Of a stretch of 21,652 bases of DNA, positions 9,569-19,244 are shown in pieces. The first letter of the stretch is position 1; every line of letters starts with the position of its first letter. The notes under the pieces are model-generated. The model was not told the origin of the DNA and made no database searches. It worked only from the letters and a program-made list of their open reading frames with translations. This DNA is from a virus: IMG/VR virus record IMGVR_UViG_3300021424_000267, positions 1 through 21,652 of that record; one strand, 5' to 3'. The position numbers and the translations under genes were made by a program.

Positions 9569-12500
9569 ATGGCAAAAAAACTATTATTCACATACGACAT
9601 TAACACAGCACAAAATGCTATCTTCCTATATGGAAATGTACCATTAGAACGAATTCTATTAATTACTAACGTTGATGCTGGTAAAATTATATACAACTTT
9701 GCAGATTCAACTCTTGGATCAACATCTTGCACATATCAACCAGCCATAGATCAAACTAGATTAGTCCTTGCTGCGAATTTTGCTTCACAAAACTTTGGTC
9801 CAGTGACTGCAAATACAAGATTACAAATTTTCGTAGAAGAAGAGTTTGCTAGAGTAGGTTTTGAAGAGGCGATGCTTGACCCTGTCAACAAATTGCGTAT
9901 ATCGGCTCCTGAAAACCTTATCGACACTGACTTTGAATATGGATCTCAATCTACAAAATGGGAAACACTTCAATCAGTTTTAAACATTCCTACAATTTAT
10001 TCTTCTTCAGGAGATCTATCACTTGAAGGACTTGTATCAATTAATACAACAATAGCATCCAAACAAGTTCGTTGTACATTCACAACTGCGCATCAACAAA
10101 GTATTGGTAATCCGATTGTGATTCAAGGTGTTAGTGATATTACTTGTGAAGGAGCATTCCTTGTCACAGGTGTAATTAGTTCTACGGAATTTTTCTATGA
10201 AATAGATCAACCAGCAATTGTGACTCAAAACGTTGCTGGATCTTACACTTCGATTGTTCCTGCTAAATTTTTTGAAGGATCAAATTTAATTTTAGATCCA
10301 AATGCATTTGATCCAAACACAGGAGCAGCAATTAATCCTATTGCTACTGATGGTGCTACTCCTTCTGTTTTAACTGTTAGAACACTTGAACCACATGGTC
10401 TTAAGGTAAATACAAAACTTTATTTACGTCAAACGATTGGTCCAAAAGTTTTATCAATTACTGATCCAACAGGAACTGCTCCAGATGGACGTCCTTTTAT
10501 TGATTCATCTCCAACAATTACTATCACAAACAATGTCAATGCTTCTACTTCAACTGCAGCAGCAGAATTTAAATATGATCGCCCTGTCACCACTTGGGAT
10601 TGGGAAACAACTTATTTCAAATATCTACAATCAGCAGATGTAAACGCAGCAGCAGATGAAATTACTTGGAATGCTCACGGATTATCAGCAAATGCTGCAT
10701 TACTTTTCAATACACAGGTTCGTGGTGATGATACCACACCAGCTACTAATGGTGGAATGGAAGATGGTAGAGTCTATTATGCTAAAATCGTAGATGCTAA
10801 TACAATTCAATTATGTACAGATTATGGTACACTTGCTTCAGTCGTAAATCTTTCAGCAATCAGCACAACAAGAGGATTTCCTAGACTTGGATTAGTTTAT
10901 AAAATTGAACAAAGAAGTGATGGAAATTTATTTACTGCATTTTTCTCTCGAAATGTGACCACAGGTGCAACAGGACAGTTTAATATTGGTAATATTAACA
11001 ATACTAACACAAACTCATTCACTTGGAACGTTCAAAGTATAATGGGCGCAAGCAGAATTCCTACAAGAATGGTAATTACGCAATTAAACTTCTCTGGAGC
11101 AAACACTAATAGTAGTCCGATTAACATTACTTACATAGCACAAAATTATTTAAATGCAGGATCAAGCAATATAACTTATTCTCTTGGTGCTAAAGGTGCA
11201 TCTCCTGGAACTGAATTTCCAAATACAGATGTGACAAGATGTTTATTCCTTTCTTCTGGTAGTTATTTTATTAACGTTCAATATCAATTTGGTGCAATCA
11301 ACAGAGATAAATTCGGAAACCCAACTTCTAGCTATAACGTTGTTTGGACTGGATCTTTAGATCACGTGCCTACTGCTTTAAACACAGCACATTCAGGATC
11401 AGATTTAGCAGGAGAATCATTTGGTAAAGGAACAACAGCTGGAAACAAAATAATTGGATTCCAAGGTGTTGCAAATAATGGTACTTCAGTTAATGGTGCA
11501 CTTGATCCATTTACTCATCAAGCAAATACAAGAAATAATGGAAGATATGGAACAGGTATCATTCCTTATAATTTCCAAGCAACATCAACAACTACATTAG
11601 GATCAATAGCAATAAACTTCCCACAAGCTGGAAATGCAAACTATGGAACAACTTCTGAAATATTTGTTAGCTTTGCGAATGAATTAACAGCTTTAAGAAA
11701 TACTTTCTATATTCCATCTCATGGAATAACTGAAAATGAAACTTGTACAATTAATATTACAGGTGCAGGACTTTCAACTACAAACAGATTTGCTTTTTGC
11801 AATTCTTCATCAACTGTAGTTCCTTATAACTTGACATCATTTCAAGTGACAGCTAACGTAGTTAATTCAAATTATATTAGATTTACAAGTAAAACTTCAC
11901 CATTCACGAATGACGTTGCTGCATTCCCAGTAGAATTCAACGTTCAAAATAATAAAACTAACACATTGTATAATACAATCTTTATACAAAACCATAAAGT
12001 TTCAGGAACAACTAATGCAGTTTATTCAACTGCAGGAACAGTAATTGGTGGTTTGACAAATAATACTACTTTTCAATTACAATTCGTAAATGACTCTCGT
12101 TTATTACTTAAACAAGCAGGTCAAGTAGGTGCTGGATCAGCTACAACAGCAGCATTTGGATCAACTTCAAATGCGCAAAACCAATCATTTACAGTAAACT
12201 TTGAAACACCACTTGGTTCAGTTCCAACGAATGCAGTAGTGACGATGGTTCAACATCGTGGAAGACTTTCAACAGCTTCTCGTTTCGTATCACTGAAATT
12301 TGCTGATAATATAAATTATAATATTGGTGCAGTAAATGGACAAGATACATCTACATTTCAAAATGAACCAACTTGGGTTCCAAAGAATGTTTCTTCATTC
12401 TTAACTGGTTCTCCAGTAGGTGTTGTAGTGACTGCATCACCAACAGCTGGTGTTAATAGAGCAGTTCCAGGAATGTCAAACTGGTGGGAATTACGATTTT

Positions 12501-15157
12501 TAATTTCAACTCAATTAGGTGAAATAGTTTTAACTTCTTCTGGTTCAGGAACTCAAGTGTTTACAATTACATCTCAAGATGGTGCTTATGATGGAATATA
12601 TCCTATTGCTTCAGTGCCAACAAATGATTCATTTACACTAGCATTACCATTCTTAGTTCCAGCGAGAACTTATACTTTCAATTCAAGATCAACTTCGAAT
12701 AGTGGTAATGTAGATTCTACAGCTGATACAATTGTATTAGGTACAGCAAACCCTTATAATCCTACAAACTTCTTTCCAGGAGAATTAGTATCATATGCTC
12801 AAGGAGCAGGAAATACAGATATTATTAATGATGTTTCTGTAGATAATGCGGAAGTATATGTAATTCCAGTTAGTGAATTCGTAATATCACTTTCAAACTC
12901 TTATGTTTCAGCGATTGCAGGACAAGTAATACAATTAACACCAACAGGTGCGTCACAAACTCAAACAATTAGTTCACATAATATATTGAAGACATCAAAA
13001 CAGACTGGATCTGTTTCTGGTACTATTAATGGACGTGTATTAACTGGTACAGGAACTGCTTTCTTAAGTAAATTTAAGAGATTTGATTCAATATTCATTT
13101 ATATTGGAAGTTCATTGAAAGAATTTATAGTTGATAGAATTACTTCAGATACTGAATTAACAGTTGATCCAGGTCGACCAGCATTCCCTGCAACATTTTC
13201 TGCAGCGACTTTTTCTACATTAACAACAATCAATTTAAGACCAGATGGTTTCTCATTACATAAATCATTTGATGGTGGTATAGATATCACTGCTGGTACT
13301 TCACCAAACAGTAAGATTGTTCGTCAATCTCGTAAGTATTTTAGATATCAGTCAGGAAAAGGTATTCAAAATTCATTCGCGATTAACTTTTCACCTTTTA
13401 AAACTTTACAAAAGCTTGAATATGAAGCACTTACAGTAGGTGGTGCGACTGTACATACTATTAAAGCAGTTTGTCAAGAACCACACAATTTATCTGTAGG
13501 AAATGTTATACTTATTGATAAAGCTGTTGTCACAGTTGGAAATAACGTTTACAATGGTACTTTCCCTGTGTCTCATGTTATAGATTTGAAATCATTTAGA
13601 TATGTTATAGGATCTGCTCCAACTCAACAATCAGCAGCAGGATTCCCAGAATATGCAAGAGATACATGGTCTCAATCTTTTGTTCGTGCAGGTATGTTTG
13701 ACGATGCAAACGGATTCTTCTTTGAATATGATGGACAATATCTATATGTTGTAAGAAGATCTTCTACCTTACAGTTATCTGGAACATGTAATGCTACCAA
13801 AAACTCACAAGTAATTACTGGAAATAATACATCATTCCAATCACAGTTAATTATTGGCGATCATATACAAGTTAGAGGACAAGTATATCGTGTTATCGAT
13901 ATTTCATCTGATACTCGTATTGTAGTACAACCACCATATCGTGGAATTACTGCTACAGGTATTAAAACAACAATTCGTGAGGATGTTAAAGTAAAACAAG
14001 AATTCTGGAATATAGATCCTTGTGATGGAACTGGTCCAAATGGATACGTATTTGATATTCATAAAATTCAAATGTGTTATGCTGACTATTCTTGGTATGG
14101 TGCTGGTAAAATAAGATTTGGTACAAAAGATGCCAAAGGACATATTCATTATCACCATGAGTTTGTACACAACAATAAATTAAATGAATCATATTTACGT
14201 TCAGGAAATTTACCTGCAAGATATGAAATTGAAAATGGAGATGTTCCGACTTCTGCACCAACATTATTCCACTTTGGTACATCAGTTATAATGGATGGTA
14301 CATTTGATGATGACGATGCTTACTTATTCACATCACAATCAAAACCATTCGTATTAACTGGAACAACAGCAACACAAACTGCAACATCGACTGCAGTTAG
14401 TGAATTCAGAGAAATTACATTAAACGCAAGACGTGTGTTTGTGTATTCTTTCCAATGTTCAGAAGCTGATGCTAATAAATGTCAAGTGGGAATGTTAATT
14501 AAAGATGCTACAGGAAATATTCCTGATGGATCTTTCGTTGCGCAGGTTCAAAAAGCAGGTGCTAATTCAAGAGTGTTTACATCTTTCCCTGCTCTAGCAT
14601 CAGTTCCTTCAAATCCACAAATAGCAAGTGGAACAGTATTTACTGTTGGTGAAAACGCATTTGGTAATGGAGCAATTGACTTAACACGTCCAATTCCATT
14701 AGTTTCTGTTCGTTTAGCACCAGCTGTTGACTCTGGTATAACAGGCTCTGTTGGTGAAAGAGAAATTATCAATCGTATGCAAATGAAATTAAACAGTGGT
14801 GGTGTGACTGCGAATAAAGACTTAAACGTATTCTTTATTCTAAACGGAAATCCATCTAAATTAACTTTTGAGAAGAATCCTTCTCCATCATTATCAAATA
14901 CTATTTCTCACGATACAGGAGATATTATTAAAGATGGTACAGTTATATTCTCATCAAAAGCTTCTCCTGGAACAACTTCATTTGATATATCAGGTTTGAT
15001 CGATTTAGGTAATTCGATTCTCGGAGGAGATTCAGTTTATCCAAATGGTCCAGACTTAATCACGCTTGCGATACAGCCTACTGATACATCACAAATTACA
15101 TCGGCATCACCTTTGGTTGTGACAGGTAAACTATCTTGGTCTGAATCTCAAGCTTAA
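9569..15157 (+). CDS. Giant phage structural protein (tail/baseplate-associated), 1862 residues
   Basis: The start is supported by AAAGGA at 9555-9560. Residues 104-132 (DPVNKLRISAPENLIDTDFE, then YGSQSTKWE) and 1505-1557 (ADYSWYGAGKIRFGTKDAKG, then HEFVHNN and YLRSGNLPARYEIENG) are hallmark stretches of a very large virion protein of T4-like cyanophages and related marine phages, as I remember them; AGMFDDANGFFFEYDG (about 1373-1388) and VVRRSST also fit. In between are repeated beta modules with an HGL/HNL-type turn (near residues 175, 275, 368, 718, 808 and 1304) and two SGT-type modules (about 1148-1215 and 1402-1465). The protein has no membrane segment. It is probably part of the baseplate periphery or fibre network. 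Which tail component it forms is not shown by the sequence. Confidence 0.88.
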   Translation: MAKKLLFTYDINTAQNAIFLYGNVPLERILLITNVDAGKIIYNFADSTLGSTSCTYQPAIDQTRLVLAANFASQNFGPVTANTRLQIFVEEEFARVGFEEAMLDPVNKLRISAPENLIDTDFEYGSQSTKWETLQSVLNIPTIYSSSGDLSLEGLVSINTTIASKQVRCTFTTAHQQSIGNPIVIQGVSDITCEGAFLVTGVISSTEFFYEIDQPAIVTQNVAGSYTSIVPAKFFEGSNLILDPNAFDPNTGAAINPIATDGATPSVLTVRTLEPHGLKVNTKLYLRQTIGPKVLSITDPTGTAPDGRPFIDSSPTITITNNVNASTSTAAAEFKYDRPVTTWDWETTYFKYLQSADVNAAADEITWNAHGLSANAALLFNTQVRGDDTTPATNGGMEDGRVYYAKIVDANTIQLCTDYGTLASVVNLSAISTTRGFPRLGLVYKIEQRSDGNLFTAFFSRNVTTGATGQFNIGNINNTNTNSFTWNVQSIMGASRIPTRMVITQLNFSGANTNSSPINITYIAQNYLNAGSSNITYSLGAKGASPGTEFPNTDVTRCLFLSSGSYFINVQYQFGAINRDKFGNPTSSYNVVWTGSLDHVPTALNTAHSGSDLAGESFGKGTTAGNKIIGFQGVANNGTSVNGALDPFTHQANTRNNGRYGTGIIPYNFQATSTTTLGSIAINFPQAGNANYGTTSEIFVSFANELTALRNTFYIPSHGITENETCTINITGAGLSTTNRFAFCNSSSTVVPYNLTSFQVTANVVNSNYIRFTSKTSPFTNDVAAFPVEFNVQNNKTNTLYNTIFIQNHKVSGTTNAVYSTAGTVIGGLTNNTTFQLQFVNDSRLLLKQAGQVGAGSATTAAFGSTSNAQNQSFTVNFETPLGSVPTNAVVTMVQHRGRLSTASRFVSLKFADNINYNIGAVNGQDTSTFQNEPTWVPKNVSSFLTGSPVGVVVTASPTAGVNRAVPGMSNWWELRFLISTQLGEIVLTSSGSGTQVFTITSQDGAYDGIYPIASVPTNDSFTLALPFLVPARTYTFNSRSTSNSGNVDSTADTIVLGTANPYNPTNFFPGELVSYAQGAGNTDIINDVSVDNAEVYVIPVSEFVISLSNSYVSAIAGQVIQLTPTGASQTQTISSHNILKTSKQTGSVSGTINGRVLTGTGTAFLSKFKRFDSIFIYIGSSLKEFIVDRITSDTELTVDPGRPAFPATFSAATFSTLTTINLRPDGFSLHKSFDGGIDITAGTSPNSKIVRQSRKYFRYQSGKGIQNSFAINFSPFKTLQKLEYEALTVGGATVHTIKAVCQEPHNLSVGNVILIDKAVVTVGNNVYNGTFPVSHVIDLKSFRYVIGSAPTQQSAAGFPEYARDTWSQSFVRAGMFDDANGFFFEYDGQYLYVVRRSSTLQLSGTCNATKNSQVITGNNTSFQSQLIIGDHIQVRGQVYRVIDISSDTRIVVQPPYRGITATGIKTTIREDVKVKQEFWNIDPCDGTGPNGYVFDIHKIQMCYADYSWYGAGKIRFGTKDAKGHIHYHHEFVHNNKLNESYLRSGNLPARYEIENGDVPTSAPTLFHFGTSVIMDGTFDDDDAYLFTSQSKPFVLTGTTATQTATSTAVSEFREITLNARRVFVYSFQCSEADANKCQVGMLIKDATGNIPDGSFVAQVQKAGANSRVFTSFPALASVPSNPQIASGTVFTVGENAFGNGAIDLTRPIPLVSVRLAPAVDSGITGSVGEREIINRMQMKLNSGGVTANKDLNVFFILNGNPSKLTFEKNPSPSLSNTISHDTGDIIKDGTVIFSSKASPGTTSFDISGLIDLGNSILGGDSVYPNGPDLITLAIQPTDTSQITSASPLVVTGKLSWSESQA

Positions 15158-15175
15158 GAAGAAAGTAAAACTTCT

Positions 15176-15874
15176 ATGGCATATTTGGGAAGAGATCCAA
15201 TTCACGGCAGTTCGCAAGTGCAAGTATTTGCACCGAATGGAGTCGCAACAACATTTTCTTTAGACTTTTCAATAGGGTCAACAGGAAGCATTCTTTTAAT
15301 TAAGAATGGTGTTGTACAACAGCCAAATATAGATTTCACATTACTTGGTGGGGGTTCAAGCATTTCAATAGCAGGTGCTCCCATTAATGCTGGTGTAAGT
15401 TTATATTGCATTTATCTTTCTACTCAATATCTTCAAAATACATTACCTGATAATTCAATATCAGCTGATAAACTTTCATCATCCATACGTGGTAAATTTC
15501 CAAGTGATGTAATTGTGCCAGCAATTGGTTCAACTTCTTTAAGTTATGGTGTTGGTAAATTCTTTATATTAGGAAATGATACATCTTATACACTTACATT
15601 ACCATCAGCACCAGCGATTGGTGATATGTTTTGGCTAACAAGACCAGTAAGTAATGCAATTAATGCGATTACAGTTTCTATTAATACAAATGGAAATAAT
15701 ATATCTTCTGGTGATACAAATGCAGCATTAAATGTATTAAATGGTGCTTCCGTCAGTGTTTTACTTGATAAACTTGCGAGCACAGACTCAAGAAGAACAA
15801 GATGGTTTGTTTATGTAGGCACAGTTGCGAGTGAAAATATAGGTTGGTTTATGTATAGGGTTGATGCTTTTTAA
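15176..15874 (+). CDS. Fibre-like structural protein with INGV-Q module
   Basis: This gene encodes 232 residues. It opens MAYLGRDPIHGSSQVQVF, close in style to the MAYIG start of the 642-residue fibre at 6688. Residues about 18-80 form the same fibre module found inside that protein (TTFSLDFSIGSTGSILLIKN, then GVVQQPNIDFTL and GAPINAGVSLYCIYL), and the linker DNSISADKLSSSIRGKF follows. The last half (YTLTLPSAPAIGDMFWL, then NGNNISSG and RTRWFVYVG) looks like the beta-structured C-terminal domain common to phage fibre tips, where TLP strands precede a hydrophobic core and a Trp near the end. The Shine-Dalgarno is weak (GAAGAAAG about ten bases upstream). Compared with the 6688 fibre it lacks the shaft. 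It is probably a short fibre or fibre tip. Confidence 0.8.
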   Translation: MAYLGRDPIHGSSQVQVFAPNGVATTFSLDFSIGSTGSILLIKNGVVQQPNIDFTLLGGGSSISIAGAPINAGVSLYCIYLSTQYLQNTLPDNSISADKLSSSIRGKFPSDVIVPAIGSTSLSYGVGKFFILGNDTSYTLTLPSAPAIGDMFWLTRPVSNAINAITVSINTNGNNISSGDTNAALNVLNGASVSVLLDKLASTDSRRTRWFVYVGTVASENIGWFMYRVDAF

Positions 15875-15886
15875 AGTATATAATTA

Positions 15887-15893
15887 ATAAATA
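15887..15893 (+). promoter_or_regulatory. Candidate T4-like late promoter (ATAAATA)
   Basis: ATAAATA in the 32-base gap before the 15907 gene matches seven of eight bases of the T4 late promoter core TATAAATA (the preceding base is A). The AGGA Shine-Dalgarno at 15893-15896 overlaps its end, so with T4 spacing a transcript would start just past the Shine-Dalgarno; this argues against it serving the first gene with a normal leader. It is therefore a tentative site. Confidence 0.4.
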
Positions 15894-15906
15894 GGAATAG
15901 AAATTT

Positions 15907-16242
15907 ATGGCACAAATTACCGACTTATTTGTAGATCAAGGAAGTGATTGGTCTGCCATATTAACATTTTCGAATGTTGATGGAACAGCAAGAGATTTTA
16001 CAAATTGCACTGTTGCAGGACAATTAAGAAAAGGGTATGGTTCTTCAACATTTACTGCAATAACGACTACTTTTCCTGCTCCAGTGACTAGTGGTAAAAT
16101 AAAATTAGCATTAGGAAATGCTACAACAGCAGCATTAAAAGCTGGTAGATATGTTTATGATGTTGAAGTTGTTGATTCACAGGGTTTAAAAAGTAGAGTC
16201 GTAGAAGGAATTATAACTTTAACACCAGAGGTCACAAAATAA
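15907..16242 (+). CDS. Small virion structural protein, Ig-like/upper-baseplate type
   Basis: This gene encodes 111 residues. The start MAQITDLFVDQGSDWSAILT, the middle VAGQLRKGYGSSTF, and the end AGRYVYDVEVVDSQGLKSRV, then EGIITLTPEVTK, match a small conserved structural protein of T4-like marine phages that I recognise by pattern. The arrangement (a strand pair, a Q-x-R-K segment, then AGRYxYDVEV and an EGxIxLTPEVT end) resembles the immunoglobulin-like N-terminal domain of baseplate upper proteins of other phages; that comparison is inference. AGGA at 15893-15896 supports the start. The stop overlaps the start of the next gene by one base (TAATG), which implies translational coupling with the 95-residue product. 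Confidence 0.8.
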   Translation: MAQITDLFVDQGSDWSAILTFSNVDGTARDFTNCTVAGQLRKGYGSSTFTAITTTFPAPVTSGKIKLALGNATTAALKAGRYVYDVEVVDSQGLKSRVVEGIITLTPEVTK

Positions 16243-16529
16243 TGGCAGATTTAGTAGTCACAGTAGATTCGCAAGGGAGTACAATTACACCAAGTAATAC
16301 TACTTTAACAACTTCGAATACAACTGCTGGAATTAGTACTACAGCAATTACTACAGTTGGAATACAAGGTGCATCAGGTGCAGCAGTTCCAATATCTGAA
16401 AATGTTCAAGTCGATGTGATTACTGAAGGATTAAATAATGGTTCAGTTTTAGTTTATAAAACGAACACATCTAAATGGACAGCTACAAAAAACTTAAATT
16501 TACAAAATGTAGATAGTGGAGAATATTAA
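16242..16529 (+). CDS. Small Thr/Asn-rich structural protein ending VDSGEY
   Basis: This gene encodes 95 residues. The N-terminal half is low-complexity, rich in Thr, Ser and Asn (MADLVVTVDSQGSTITPSNT onward) and contains GIQGASGAAVP. The C-terminal half reads ITEGLNNGSVLVYKTNTSKW, then NLNLQNVDSGEY. The NGS-LVY and VD-x-G-x-Y elements also end the 882-residue fibre encoded just downstream (NGTTLVYGDVDGGTY), so the two probably share a C-terminal module. The ATG overlaps the preceding stop by one base and AGAGG lies at 16227-16231. It is likely a virion adaptor expressed with its partner at 15907; no enzymatic motif is visible. Confidence 0.75.
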   Translation: MADLVVTVDSQGSTITPSNTTLTTSNTTAGISTTAITTVGIQGASGAAVPISENVQVDVITEGLNNGSVLVYKTNTSKWTATKNLNLQNVDSGEY

Positions 16530-16547
16530 ATTAGGAGAAAATAAAAA

Positions 16548-19196
16548 ATGGCATCAATAATAAGAATTAAACGTTCCAGTACTTCGGGCAATCCCCAGAC
16601 ACTGGCAGCAGGAGAATTAGCATATTCTTCACTTTCAGGTTTACAGAATAATGGTGGTGATCGTCTATACGTTGGTATAGGTGCAGAAACATCAGGAAAT
16701 GCTGCAAATCATTTTGTAGTCGGTGGTAAATATTTCACTGATATGTTGGATCATGTACAAGGTACATTAACAGCAGATTCAGCAATTGTCACAGACGCAA
16801 ATTCTAAAATAAACAATTTAAAAGTAGATAATCTAGATCTAGATGGAAATACAATTACTTCAACAGATGCCAATGGAAATATTGTATTAGATCCTAATGG
16901 AACTGGTTATGTATCAATCACTGGAACAAATGGTCTTGTTATTCCAGTAGGAACAACTGCACAACGTTCACCAAACGTTCAAGGAACAATTCGATACAAT
17001 ACTGATACTTCTTCATTCGAAGGATATTCAGGTGCAACTTGGGGATCACTTGGTGGTGTTAAATCTGTAGATGGTTTAACATTTATTAGTGCTGAATCTA
17101 CTCCAGGAGCATCAAACGATACACTTTCTTTCGTCACAGATAATGTTGAAAGAATGTCTCTTGATACTGATAGTTTAGATATTGCAAGTACAATTACAAC
17201 AGTAAATATTAACGCAACTACAGCTTCTTCAAACACTACAACTGGTTCATTAGTTGTTGATGGTGGCGTTGGTATAGCTGGAAATTTAAATGTTGGTGGC
17301 ACTGTAAGTATGGGTGCAGCATCATTTACATCTATCAATAATACACCAATTGGAAATGCTACACCAAGCACTGGTGCATTTACACAAGTAGATACTGATA
17401 ATATTCGCATTAATGATAATACAATTAGTTCTACTAATGCAAATGGCGATATTATTCTAGCACCAAATGGTACTGGTGATGTACTTTTAGACGCTGATAC
17501 AGTTAGAATCGGTGATGGTAATTCTACAGCTACTTTTACTTCAAATGGACAAGGAAATTTAGTTTTAAATACTGATGGTGGTGCTAGTTCTGGGTCAATT
17601 ACGATTGCACATAGTGCTAATGGTGATATTACTCTAGCACCAAATGGTACTGGTAAAACAGTTTTAAATAATGTTTTTATCAATGGTACATCAGATTCTC
17701 TTGCTGAATTTATTTACGATACAGTCGGCGGAGCAACTACTGGTGGAACTGGTATTACAGTCACAAATAACGATGCTGGTAATTCTTCTACAATTGCTAT
17801 TACAAATACAACTGTCACTGCTGGTTCTTATGGTTCATCCACAGAAATCCCTACATTTACTGTAAACGCACAAGGACAATTAACTGCTGCTGGTACAGCA
17901 AGCGTTGCATCTACATTAAATATTACTGCTGATACAGGAACAAATGATGCTGTTGCTCTTTTAAGTGAAACATTAAACATTGCTGGTGGTGAAGGAATTG
18001 ATACAGTTGTATCAAATAATACAATTACGATTGCTGGAGAAGATGCTTCAACAACAAATAAAGGTATTGCTTCATTTGACACAAGCAATTTTACTGTCAC
18101 ATCAGGTGCAGTCTCTACAAAAAATATTACATTAGGATCTTCAACACTAACAAATGGTTCAACAACAACTTCAATAGCTGGATTATTACAATTAGATGTT
18201 GATAATATTCAAATTGATGGAAATTCAATTCTTTCAACAAATGCTAATGGTGGAATTACACTTGATCCGAATGGAACAGGACATATTTCTGCGAGCAATG
18301 CATTAATTAAAGACGTTGCGAGTCCAGTTGATGGAAACGATGCTGCAAATAAAGCATATGTTGATGCAGTTGCTGAAGGATTACATGTTCATGCATCAGT
18401 AAAAGCTGCAACAGTAGCAAATTTAGTTGGTACATATAACAATAATGCTGGCACTTATACACTTTCAGCTGCATTAAATACACTTGATGGTTATTCATTA
18501 GTTAATGGTGATCGTATTTTAATTAAAGATCAAACAAATGCTTTTGAAAATGGTATATACGTTCGTACATCAAGCACAGTATTTACTCGTGCTGTAGATT
18601 TTAATTCAGTTGCTGAAATTTCTTCAGGTGATTTCTTATTTGTGACAAATGGAACAATTAATGGAAACACTGGTTGGGTGCAAACTATACCAATGGTGAC
18701 AATAGGTGTCACATCAATTCTTTTTAATCAATTTGCTGGTGTTGGTACATATATTGCTGGAGCTGGATTATTATTTACTGGAAACGTTCTTGATATAGTA
18801 TTAAAATCAGATGGTGGATTAGAAATTGTTTCAGATGAATTAGGTTTAAAATCATCAACAGCTGGAGATGGTTTAACGTTTTCTGCAGGTGTTTTAAACG
18901 TTGGTGGTACAGCAGATAGAATTTCTGTCTCTGCTGATAGTATTGATATTGCTGCAACTTATGTTGGACAAAGTACAATCACAACATTAGGTACAATCGC
19001 AACTGGTACTTGGAATGGTTCAACGATTGCTGCAATTTATGGTGGAACAGGACAAAGCACATATGCAATTGGTGATATATTAGTTGGTGCTGCAGCAAAC
19101 ACTTTAAATAAATTAACATTAGGTGGTTCAGGAACAGTTTTACAATCTAATGGAACGACTTTGGTTTATGGCGATGTGGACGGAGGTACATATTAA
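16548..19196 (+). CDS. Long repetitive tail fibre protein
   Basis: This gene encodes 882 residues, with a good AGGAG at 16533-16537. The N-terminus MASIIRIKRSSTSGNPQTLA, then GELAY and DRLYVG, is a fibre attachment domain that recurs at 19481. The shaft contains four copies of an ANG-x-I-x-L-x-PNGTG motif (near residues 109, 299, 358 and 567), often after DNL/DNI and ISSTN segments, and SGATW of the RYN type near 160. Residues about 590-745 (DAANKAYVDAVAEGLHVHAS, then LVNGDRILIKDQTNAFENGI) form a domain common in phage fibres. The C-terminus (TTLGTIATGTWNGSTIAAIY, then GGTGQSTYAIGDILVGAA) and the final VDGGTY are also fibre hallmarks. Host recognition is the likely role. A minus-strand open frame across 16979-17683 is a by-product of the composition. 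Confidence 0.88.
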   Translation: MASIIRIKRSSTSGNPQTLAAGELAYSSLSGLQNNGGDRLYVGIGAETSGNAANHFVVGGKYFTDMLDHVQGTLTADSAIVTDANSKINNLKVDNLDLDGNTITSTDANGNIVLDPNGTGYVSITGTNGLVIPVGTTAQRSPNVQGTIRYNTDTSSFEGYSGATWGSLGGVKSVDGLTFISAESTPGASNDTLSFVTDNVERMSLDTDSLDIASTITTVNINATTASSNTTTGSLVVDGGVGIAGNLNVGGTVSMGAASFTSINNTPIGNATPSTGAFTQVDTDNIRINDNTISSTNANGDIILAPNGTGDVLLDADTVRIGDGNSTATFTSNGQGNLVLNTDGGASSGSITIAHSANGDITLAPNGTGKTVLNNVFINGTSDSLAEFIYDTVGGATTGGTGITVTNNDAGNSSTIAITNTTVTAGSYGSSTEIPTFTVNAQGQLTAAGTASVASTLNITADTGTNDAVALLSETLNIAGGEGIDTVVSNNTITIAGEDASTTNKGIASFDTSNFTVTSGAVSTKNITLGSSTLTNGSTTTSIAGLLQLDVDNIQIDGNSILSTNANGGITLDPNGTGHISASNALIKDVASPVDGNDAANKAYVDAVAEGLHVHASVKAATVANLVGTYNNNAGTYTLSAALNTLDGYSLVNGDRILIKDQTNAFENGIYVRTSSTVFTRAVDFNSVAEISSGDFLFVTNGTINGNTGWVQTIPMVTIGVTSILFNQFAGVGTYIAGAGLLFTGNVLDIVLKSDGGLEIVSDELGLKSSTAGDGLTFSAGVLNVGGTADRISVSADSIDIAATYVGQSTITTLGTIATGTWNGSTIAAIYGGTGQSTYAIGDILVGAAANTLNKLTLGGSGTVLQSNGTTLVYGDVDGGTY
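16872..18290 (+). repeat. Four degenerate copies of an ANGxIxLxPNGTG-encoding repeat
   Basis: Copies start at about 16872, 17442, 17619 and 18246, each about 36-40 bases, within the 882-residue fibre. They encode NGNIVLDPNGTG, NGDIILAPNGTG, NGDITLAPNGTG and NGGITLDPNGTG. The second and third are nearly identical at the DNA level, differing mainly at synonymous positions and in the residue before the LAP. Spacing is irregular, so they mark repeating shaft domains and do not form a tandem array. Confidence 0.8.
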
Positions 19197-19244
19197 TTTC
19201 TAGATTATCTTTCGTTATTAAAAATTAACAAGGAGATAATTAAG

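Noticed and set aside
16831-16844. Perfect 14-base palindrome ATCTAGATCTAGAT inside the 882-residue fibre gene
   Set aside because: It falls in codons for Asp-Leu-Asp-Leu-Asp within the shaft, with no partner site or regulatory context; a chance product of the protein repeat is enough.
16979-17683. Minus-strand open frame of 234 codons opposite the 882-residue fibre
   Set aside because: It arises from the repetitive fibre codons on the other strand; it resembles no protein family and overlaps a clear gene fully.
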